A stretch of 17,670 bases of DNA from Gamsiella multidivaricata (Eukaryota > Mortierellomycota > Mortierellomycetes > Mortierellales > Mortierellaceae): contig NW_026251880.1 in NCBI RefSeq assembly GCF_025024155.1, positions 1 through 17,670 on the forward strand, given 5' to 3'. Positions 1 to 5,889 of the stretch are shown here, one piece after another. The position numbers and the translations under genes are program-made. A model generated the notes under the pieces. The model did not search any database. It was not told the DNA's origin and worked only from the letters and a program-made list of their open reading frames with translations. The stretch's first letter is position 1. The number at the start of each line of letters is the position of its first letter.

Positions 1-194
1 GTGATGGATGCTGATTGGCCAAGCGGGGTGGGAGATGAGAGGAAGGTTGAAAAGACGGCAAAAAGTGACGCTAATTTGGTCACGTGCCTTTTCTCCCATT
101 CTTTTACCCATTTTTTGACGAAGTCTTCCTTCCGCCGTCCTCTTTCCCTCTTTTGAAATGCGATCATGCGCTCCATGTATATGGCAGGAACTAA

Positions 195-829
195 GCTGCG
201 GAATGAGGGTGTTCTCGCCGCAGCTAGGAACCAAAGCTGAAGATCACCCTGCTAAGGAGCTGTGGAATGAGGGTGTTCTCGCCACAGCCAAAGGTAATGT
301 ACCCGCTCCCGAAACGGGTGTTCGGATTAGGAAGCGGTTCCTTTTTTGTTCGTCTTCCAGATGACATGCTCCTTACGCACTGTTTCTTTAGCTATTCTAC
401 AATATACGCGGCAGAGCCCGAGGCATGGTCTCTTTGCTGTGGAATGAGGGTGTACTCGCCGCAGCTAGGAACCAAAGCTGAAGATCACCCTGCTAAGGAG
501 CTGTGGAATGAGGGTGTTCTCGCCACAGCCAAAGGTAATGTACCCGCTCCCGAAACGGGTGTTCAGATTAGGAAGCGGTTCCTTTTTTGTTCGTCTTCCA
601 GATGACAGGCTCCTTACGCACTGTTTCTTTAGCTATTCTACAATATACGCGGCAGAGCCCGAGGCATGGTCTCTTTGCTGTGGAATGAGGGTGTACTCGC
701 CGCAGCTAGGAACCAAAGCTGAAGATCACCCTGCTAAGGAGCTGTGGAATGAGGGTGTTCTCGCCACAGCCAAAGGTAATGTACCCGCTCCCGAAATGGG
801 TGTTCAGACTGGGGAGCGGTTCCCTTTTT
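195..829. repeat. 241-bp tandem repeat, about 2.6 copies, with hairpins
   Basis: Copies start at 195, 436 and 677 (period exactly 241). The third copy decays at about 829. Each unit holds two 30-nt hairpins, 64 nt apart, with 7-bp stems (195-224 and 259-288 in the first copy). Both have nearly the same 16-nt loop, which itself contains GAG/CTC. Two further small hairpins follow in each unit, around acccg...cgggt and aggaa-gcgg-ttcct. Stem differences between copies keep pairing. Short open frames cross the repeat but are repeat-derived and differ only by repeat drift, so I do not call genes. The function is unknown. It may be a satellite or a tandem structured transcript. Confidence 0.95.
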
Positions 830-1147
830 CCAGCTACCACCGTGTTTCGTATGTCTCTGGGTGCTACATGCCATGCGAACTCCACGATATTCCACCACAA
901 GCTGACCCATCTCTTTCTCGACTATTTCGAAGCGAATGTGACTTCGGCCTTAATCAAGATTGTTGGATGCCATCAAACTGACAGTTCGATCGTTCTTTAC
1001 CATAATCAGGAGGCGGATCAGACGTAAACAACAGCGTTTTATTTCCAACTCTCAATCCCAACGATGAATGTGACGGCCAGCCTTGCTTTTTGGAGTAGCA
1101 ACACTGTTACGAGATTGAAATCTGGTTGCTAATGGAAATCATTTTAC
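830..1147. other. Unannotated spacer
   Basis: No convincing coding region, RNA gene or repeat is visible between the tandem array and the foldback element. A short frame running out of the array ends here at about 981 and has no recognisable domain. Confidence 0.6.
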
Positions 1148-1269
1148 TAATAGAATCGCTAACTAAAAGTACCTAATACTACGTCACCGGAAAATTTATA
1201 AAGTTAAGGGTTACTTTACAAATTTTCCGGTGACGTAGTTTTAGATACTTTTAGTTAGCGATTCTATTA
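1148..1269. mobile_element. Foldback MITE, 54-bp arms
   Basis: The arms 1148-1201 and 1216-1269 are reverse complements with only 3 mismatches in 54, separated by a 14-nt loop. The outer ends read TAATAGAATCGC and GCGATTCTATTA. A TA duplication with ATAGAATCGC termini, as made by Tc1/mariner-type transposases, is therefore possible. It has no coding capacity. Its ends do not match the ends of the four Tc1 elements in this window, so its driving transposase is not identified here. A transcript through it would form a long, almost perfect hairpin. Confidence 0.9.
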
Positions 1270-1476
1270 CGTAGATAGAGTATGTTAAAATGACTCCCCA
1301 AGACACACACTCTATTCACACTCTACACGCCTCTCTCTACCTCCCTCTTCTCTCCTTATCCCTAACCATTTGGCGGGCGCAACCAACGCAAGGCATAGTC
1401 ATTAATCAACCTCAACGGACTCCTGTCGGCCCGTTTGGCGGGGAGGAATGCTGTCCATCGATATGAGCAACCGGCC
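1270..1476. other. Pyrimidine-rich spacer
   Basis: This stretch is rich in CT and CA from about 1300 to 1365 and contains two similar short segments, tttggcgggcgc and tttggcgggga, about 60 bp apart. It could be leader DNA of the interrupted frame that follows, but I see no clear promoter element. Confidence 0.4.
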
Positions 1477-2186
1477 ATGGTGGCCTGCACATGGAGGTGC
1501 TGCATTCAGCGCGAGGTTGTTGATTCACGTTTCATACAGTTCTTTGAGGAAAGGTTACAACATTTTCATGTTTTTTGCAAATTGCCTTTTTGTTCAACAT
1601 TCTATTATCTTAACACTGTCAGGAACAGCCTTGGAAGAGTGGGATATGTGTTATGGAGGAGACAGACAGTGGACAAGGTAAGGAAGAAATGTATTGCAGA
1701 CTGAGGTTATATGCTATGGATTCTATGGCTCTATTTATGTGTTTCTAGGATTCTTGGTCAGGGTACTCGGATGGCTACTACGGGACGCGAGGTATATTTG
1801 CTAGGAATAGCACAAAGGTATGAATCAGGTACAATGGTTCTAGACGGGCCGGACAATGGCAATATCAATAAAGATACTTCGTTGAACATATGTTGATCGA
1901 GCATACGGTGGCAGAGGTACGCGTGCAAGCGCGTGAGCGCGTAGAAGTAGCCACAAATCAATATGAGCAATTGTGTGCGCAGCTCAACTGTCACTCTGCA
2001 CCACACGCTATGGTGCTATCCGTGACAAACACCCAATACTCCTTAGCTGAATGTTATAGCCGTGGCACTGTACTTCCTATCGCTGAAGGTCGCAATGCTG
2101 TTGTGACTATTCTCATGAAGAATGAAATGATTGAGTACGGCGACCTCATTGAAACCATTTTTCAAGTTCAATCGATCACTACATAA
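1477..2186 (+). pseudogene. Unidentified reading frame split by a solo LTR
   Basis: Frame 1 is open from 1399 (after a TAG at 1396) up to the LTR at 1617, with the first ATG at 1477. Beyond the LTR, the frame starting with the second copy of the duplicated AACAC continues open to a TAA at 2184-2186. Skipping the LTR and one AACAC copy keeps one frame of about 122 codons without a stop (97 from the ATG). The C-terminal part includes AECYSRGTVLPIAEGRNA and then an acidic, hydrophobic tail. I do not recognise the family. It could be the end of a multi-exon host gene, part of an older mobile element, or a chance frame. The separate ATG at 1890 lies inside the LTR and should not be taken as the true start. 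Confidence 0.35.
1617..2027 (-). mobile_element. Solo LTR (LTR-a) with 5-bp target duplication
   Basis: This 411-bp segment starts TGTCAGG and ends CGTGACA on the plus strand, giving TGTCA/TGACA inverted termini. It is flanked by AACAC at 1612-1616 and again at 2028-2032, a perfect 5-bp duplication typical of gypsy integration. On the minus strand it has a TATA-like ACATAAATAGAGCC followed by CAGTCTGCAATACA, the same order seen in LTR-b and LTR-c. No internal retroelement region is present, so it is best read as a solo LTR left by recombination between two LTRs. Confidence 0.82.
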
Positions 2187-2321
2187 TCTCAGGATCCTAG
2201 TAGCCACATCCAGCTTCTTCTAGAATATTCCGGGTAAGACAGGTTCCAGAATGTTTATGCCGTTGAAAGATTTCTGAAAACTATAAAAGCGGTGTAGCAC
2301 CCAGGCCCGAAGCGGCACATA
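2187..2321. other. Short spacer before Tc1-A
   Basis: No gene is seen. The last two bases, TA at 2320-2321, are the presumed target dinucleotide at the 3' end of Tc1-A. Confidence 0.4.
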
Positions 2322-3306
2322 CACTACCGAAAATAATGAGTAAATGATTTTCACTTTCGCGGCACATTTGTCAATCATTTCTGAACCCGGCTTTTGTAGC
2401 TCATGAAAGGTGCAGAATGTTATGTCAGTGCAATGGGCAGTAATCTGTAGCATTTGAGGGAAGCGGAGGAAATTATTGCGAGTTGTACACAGAATTAAGT
2501 TCAAAATATACCATTTACTCATTATTTCTCCCATGGACATGGTTTTTATTTCTTCTGGCTCAACAACGACAATATGTTTACTCATGACCTGCTTAGTGCT
2601 TAGTGTGGCCCCCCTTGGCATTCTTGACAGCTTCGATCCTTCTTGGCATACTCTCAATCAAGCCTTGGCAGATAGAAGGGGGAATCTTGTTCCATTCCAC
2701 CTGAAATCTTTCCCATAGTTCGATCATGCCATTCGGAGGCACCGGGTACTTGCCTAACTGGCGTTTTGCGTAGTCCCAGAGGTGCTCGATCGGATTTATA
2801 TCCGGAGAGTTGGGCGGCCAGAACAACAAATTGTACTTGTGCTGCTTGATGAAATTCATTGCAGTGCCAGAAGTGTGTTTCGAGTCGTTGTCCTGTTGAA
2901 AGATCATATCCTTAGGCTTGATCTTGTACCAGCGCTGTGTAAGCGGGAGACATTCCTCCAGGATTTTGACACAGAGACTGGCGTCTATGGTTCCCTCGAT
3001 CCTAGAAATGAATCCGGCACCGTGCCAAGTCATGCATCCCCATAGCATGATGGAACCACCGCCGAACTTGACCTCCTCCCGGACAAGCCGATCGTCCAGA
3101 GATTTCTCACTTTCCTTTTTCCAGACCCACAGGACCCCATCGGATCCAACGCGGTTGACCCTACTCTCGTCGGACCAAACGACTCGTTTCCAATCATCGA
3201 TTGCCCAGTGCTCGTACTTTCGCACGAAATCCATGCGCTCCGCCTTATGATTCAGGGTAAGTTTTGGCCTTCTCCGTTTGCGCACGGCAGTCAAACCCTC
3301 CTGCCT
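2322..3306 (-). mobile_element. Tc1/mariner element Tc1-A, 5'-truncated
   Basis: This is the 3' part of a minus-strand Tc1 element. The outer end is placed at 2322 (CACTACCG...) next to a TA. The 16-bp motif AAATAATGAGTAAATG at 2331-2346 recurs inverted at 2512-2527, the same spacing as in the other Tc1 copies here. The transposase frame fills the rest. The 5' end is missing: at 3307 the sequence changes abruptly to an LTR, so a retroelement inserted in the transposase gene and the promoter-proximal half is not in this window. The exact outer end is inferred from the shared architecture, not from a matching opposite terminus. Confidence 0.75.
2593..3306 (-). pseudogene. Tc1 transposase, N-terminus missing (DD34E)
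   Basis: This is the C-terminal catalytic part of a Tc1-family transposase, the nuclear DDE enzyme that cuts at the terminal repeats and inserts at TA. About 237 codons remain, against about 340 in intact copies B and C. The frame is open from the LTR junction (reading RQEGLTAVRKRRRPKLT) to the TAA ending in GGHTKH. The whole catalytic triad is present: WSDES, FQQDNDSKH and SPDINPIEHLW, with 34 residues between the second Asp and the Glu. Missing are the paired helix-turn-helix DNA-binding domains and the GRPR-like hook. There are no internal stops, so the truncation by the LTR element looks fairly recent. It cannot make a complete transposase. Confidence 0.92.
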
Positions 3307-3501
3307 TGCAAATAGTCAGGAGTCGGAGGGGTTCTAGGGTGGAATCAGAGGTTTATTCGATGATTGATTGTTGTCTAATCCTACGTTTGAAGGGCTCTTA
3401 TATACTAGACACAGTTGTGTTGGAATGCTCTAGAAACTAGGCGCAGCATGGTTATGACCATGACATCATTCTCGAATAAACAGTTGTACATACCTGTTGC
3501 A
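3307..3501 (-). mobile_element. 3' LTR of a minus-strand gypsy element
   Basis: The boundaries TGCAA...TTGCA form short inverted termini (195 bp). Read on the minus strand it contains TATATAAGAGCCC (3396-3408 region) and then GAATAAACCTCTG, a promoter and polyadenylation arrangement. It directly abuts a polypurine tract and a pol C-terminal tail, which identifies it as the downstream LTR. It sits inside the Tc1-A transposase gene. No target duplication can be checked because the other end of the element is lost. Confidence 0.75.
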
Positions 3502-3513
3502 CCTCCCCATCTT
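3502..3513 (-). other. Polypurine tract of the minus-strand gypsy remnant
   Basis: On the minus strand AAGATGGGGAGG immediately precedes the LTR start TGCAACAGG. An uninterrupted purine run (apart from one T) touching the LTR is the usual plus-strand DNA primer site of LTR retroelements. Confidence 0.7.
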
Positions 3514-3524
3514 AAAAAAAAACG

Positions 3525-3562
3525 TTACTCCTTTTCGCGCTTGGCCTCGAACTCTGCTAGGG
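3525..3562 (-). pseudogene. Extreme C-terminus of gypsy pol (remnant)
   Basis: The minus strand reads LAEFEAKREKE followed by TAA at 3527-3525, just upstream of the polypurine tract. This position and the charged helical character fit the end of a chromovirus-type pol protein. Everything upstream is cut off at 3562/3563, where the plus-strand Gypsy-1 LTR begins. Confidence 0.55.
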
Positions 3563-3750
3563 TGTAACAGGATAACCCCGAATATAGCCCCGACTCCGAA
3601 AGGACTGGGGCCCCGGCTATAGACCACCGACCGGGCCGGAACCGGTCCGTAGACATAGATAAATAGACCAGCTAGTTACCACCTAAATACAGCACGCATT
3701 CCATCCTGTCCACCTCGAGCCCCTGCCCTCAGTTGCCTAAAGCTATTACA
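3563..3750 (+). repeat. 5' LTR of Gypsy-1
   Basis: It begins TGTAACAGG and ends GCTATTACA, giving TGTAA/TTACA inverted termini (188 bp). A TATA-like ataaatagacc lies near 3660. It ends directly at the primer binding site. No second copy occurs in the window, so LTR divergence cannot be used to date the insertion. Confidence 0.82.
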
Positions 3751-3774
3751 TGGTAGCAAAGGTTTTTCGATCCC
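3751..3774 (+). other. Primer binding site, initiator tRNA-Met type
   Basis: TGGTAGCAAAGG and the following TTTTTCGATCCC directly abut the LTR. The complement ends in CTACCA and contains ATCGAAA where a T-loop would lie. AUCGAAA instead of TUCRANY is the known signature of eukaryotic initiator tRNA. Priming of minus-strand DNA by initiator tRNA-Met is therefore likely. The match to the host tRNA gene is not visible here. Confidence 0.8.
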
Positions 3775-3901
3775 CTGTCCCTCTGTCCCTGAACCACGTT
3801 TTCCCTGTACCACGATACTTTGTTAAATTTTTACCCTGATCCACCAATTAAATCCCTCCTTGATCGACCAACTGTTGTCCCTTTTTTTTTCGTCCCTCAC
3901 T

Positions 3902-4837
3902 ATGAACGAACCTACCCCCACCACCGCCCCTGCCCCTGTCCAGGTCCTGTTACCCTCCTACAGGTACCCATCCCCCGCTGCCTTCAACGGAGTGAGGGAT
4001 GGCTTCGCTTGCGAGGCATGGCTAACGACTGTTCGCCGTTTTTTCGTTGGTGCTCGTATCAGCGAAGAAGCCCACACGGTCACGGCTGTTGCGTACCTCG
4101 GCCCCACCGGCCTTCTCTGGTGGGACGGCTTACAAGCACCAGACACGACACCCTGGCTCCGCTTCGAGGAACTTTTCCGAGCGGAGTTCCGCCCGGCCGG
4201 ATTTTACGACCATGTCCGAACTCTCCTCTTCGGAATCAAGATGACCGGCACTGTTGCTGACTATGTCAGTCGCACTCGTCGCTACCTGGCCATCCTGTGC
4301 ACCAACGAGACTCACCCTGAGGCTCGTATCATGCTCGAGGACTCCGCCAAGTCGTGCTTCTTGGCAGGCGCCCCGTTAGCCCTGCGCCAGATGTTAATGA
4401 GCCTCGCCATCAACAGCCGCAGCCCGGTGTCTATCCACGAGATGTGTCAGGCTGCTGAGCAATTTGACACCATCTACAATTTCTCCTTACCCAACCGCAC
4501 CCCTCCCAATGCCAACCATACCACCCCTACCCCTGCCCAGGCCTTCCTCACTGCCCACACCGCCAGCCTGCCCGACCCGATGGCCATGGAGTTAGACAAC
4601 CTGCGGCTGGAGCTCAACGCGCTCCGCCGCCAGGTCAACAACAATAACGGTCGCCACAACCTGGCCCCACTCAACGACACCGAACGCGCTCGCCTCCGAG
4701 CCCGAGGTGCTTGCTACAAGTGCCGACAAGACGGCCACATGGCGCGAGACTGCCGCGGCGGTAATGTGAACAACCTCTCGGTTGCCGCGGGTGTTGGTCC
4801 TGCTTCGGCGGGAAACGCCCCCAGCGATCAGGCTTAG
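3902..4837 (+). CDS. gag: Gypsy-1 Gag (capsid-nucleocapsid)
   Basis: This is the structural protein that forms the cytoplasmic virus-like particle and packages element RNA. It has 311 residues from the ATG at 3902, the first ATG after the primer site. The same frame is open further upstream, but without an ATG. The N-terminus is Pro-rich. Residues of about 30-190 form a Gag-like helical region (FNGVRDGFACEAWL, WLRFEELFRAEF, VADYVSRTRRYLAI). A single CCHC zinc knuckle CYKCRQDGHMARDC lies at about 271-284. A hydrophilic linker and a Leu-rich helix precede the knuckle. The frame ends at TAG 4835-4837, inside a predicted stem-loop behind a slippery heptamer, so a fraction of ribosomes should continue into pro. 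The frame has no internal defects. Confidence 0.92.
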   Translation: MNEPTPTTAPAPVQVLLPSYRYPSPAAFNGVRDGFACEAWLTTVRRFFVGARISEEAHTVTAVAYLGPTGLLWWDGLQAPDTTPWLRFEELFRAEFRPAGFYDHVRTLLFGIKMTGTVADYVSRTRRYLAILCTNETHPEARIMLEDSAKSCFLAGAPLALRQMLMSLAINSRSPVSIHEMCQAAEQFDTIYNFSLPNRTPPNANHTTPTPAQAFLTAHTASLPDPMAMELDNLRLELNALRRQVNNNNGRHNLAPLNDTERARLRARGACYKCRQDGHMARDCRGGNVNNLSVAAGVGPASAGNAPSDQA

Positions 4838-5889
4838 TCCAGGACTTGGTCGCTGAAGTTCCCTCCCCTTCTCTTCTGGACAAGGGGAGTGAGCACCACT
4901 CAGAGTTAAGTGATTATTCTTCAAACAATAAAAACAATTCCACTTTGCCTATGCTCGCTCCCTTCAAATCGTGCAAAAATGCACAAATAAGAAAATCAAC
5001 AAAAACAACAAAAACAACCATCGAATCTCACCATGCCCCCGATGTCCCGCCTACCGTCCCAGACAAACCACAACCCACGTACGACCCGTCCGTGGTGTCT
5101 AGGTCGTCTGAGGCAGTGGACCTGGACCCACTTGCCTCTCTCGCTACTCTAGCACCAGCCCTCTCCAAGACCCAGCTTAAGCGTCTTCGTAAGCGTACCG
5201 TTCGGCTGCAGTCCTTCACAACGGCTGAGGCCGAGCGCACCCTCTTGACTTTTATTGGCTCTATTAACGGGCGCCCTGCCCACATCTTGATTGACGGAGG
5301 AGCAGAAGGAAATGTTATCAGCTCTTCTTTTCAAAAACGACATTCACTTCCTCTCCATCCCTGTTCCCCCATTCCCATTGTTCTCCCCGACGGCACTTTT
5401 TCCATCACCAACCACTCTGCCTCCATCACACTCGAACGAGATTCCTATTCCGACACCATCAACACCCTCCTTTACCCTCTCAAAAAATACGACCTCATCC
5501 TCGGCAAACCTTGGCTCACACACATCAACCCCAACATCGACTGGCGCACTAACGACCTTCACTTCACACATAATGGCGACAACGTTCATTGGACGTGTCG
5601 AGGCTTCGCACCCTCATCCATTACAGCTAAGTCCCGTGGCCTCTTGATGAGTCACTTGCACTTTCATACTCTTGCAGCTCAGCCTGACGCGGAAGTGTTC
5701 ATGGCTCTGGTGAAAATCGGCAGTGACAAAGGCAACGATAACGACGGCGATGACGACAATGACGACGACACTAAACCTTGCACGCCTGATCTTCCGCCCG
5801 AAGTTCAACCCATTGTACTTCAGGAGTTTGCAGACGTCTTCCCAACTCACTCCCTGCTGGTCTACCACCAGACCGAGGGGATGCTATGA
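4765..5889 (+). CDS. pro: Gypsy-1 protease and linker (expressed by frameshift)
   Basis: The frame is open from 4765 to the TGA at 5887-5889 and has no ATG near its start, consistent with expression as a Gag-Pro fusion after the slip at 4816. The N-terminal part is a low-complexity linker rich in Asn, Lys, Thr and Pro. The retropepsin domain follows at about 5220-5600: FIGSINGRPAHILIDGGAEG, then YDLILGKPWL, the usual second conserved strand. The catalytic motif reads Asp-Gly-Gly-Ala instead of the normal Asp-Ser/Thr-Gly-Ala, which may weaken the enzyme. An acidic Asp/Asn-rich stretch lies at about 5720-5775, before the RT connection. The last residues, after about 5848, are out of the frame that encodes the conserved pro-RT junction, so this end is probably the product of a single-base loss. 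Confidence 0.85.
   Translation, partial: CEQPLGCRGCWSCFGGKRPQRSGLVQDLVAEVPSPSLLDKGSEHHSELSDYSSNNKNNSTLPMLAPFKSCKNAQIRKSTKTTKTTIESHHAPDVPPTVPDKPQPTYDPSVVSRSSEAVDLDPLASLATLAPALSKTQLKRLRKRTVRLQSFTTAEAERTLLTFIGSINGRPAHILIDGGAEGNVISSSFQKRHSLPLHPCSPIPIVLPDGTFSITNHSASITLERDSYSDTINTLLYPLKKYDLILGKPWLTHINPNIDWRTNDLHFTHNGDNVHWTCRGFAPSSITAKSRGLLMSHLHFHTLAAQPDAEVFMALVKIGSDKGNDNDGDDDNDDDTKPCTPDLPPEVQPIVLQEFADVFPTHSLLVYHQTEGML
4810..4855 (+). promoter_or_regulatory. -1 programmed frameshift signal (gag to pro)
   Basis: The heptamer G GGA AAC (4810-4816) is in the gag frame as X XXY YYZ (Ala303-Gly304-Asn305). A 5-nt spacer follows (4817-4821). Then comes an 11-bp stem, 4822-4832 with 4845-4855, two of the pairs being G-U wobbles, closing a 12-nt loop. 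A -1 slip enters exactly the frame of the protease ORF, which is open from 4765 and overlaps gag by 73 nt. This layout is the standard retroviral type of -1 signal. It is predicted from sequence only. Confidence 0.8.

Noticed and set aside
158..1027. Overlapping short proteins with repeated MRVFSPQ segments across the tandem repeat
   Set aside because: The similarity comes from the 241-bp DNA repeat read in shifting frames. No domain, and the frames do not persist.
1890..2186. A 98-codon frame beginning at 1890 as an independent gene
   Set aside because: Its first half lies within the solo LTR (to 2027). Only the part after the target duplication can be older sequence.
2220..2657. A 145-codon minus-strand frame overlapping the transposase C-terminus
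   Set aside because: It is out of frame with the transposase and covers the Tc1-A terminal region. No recognisable domain.
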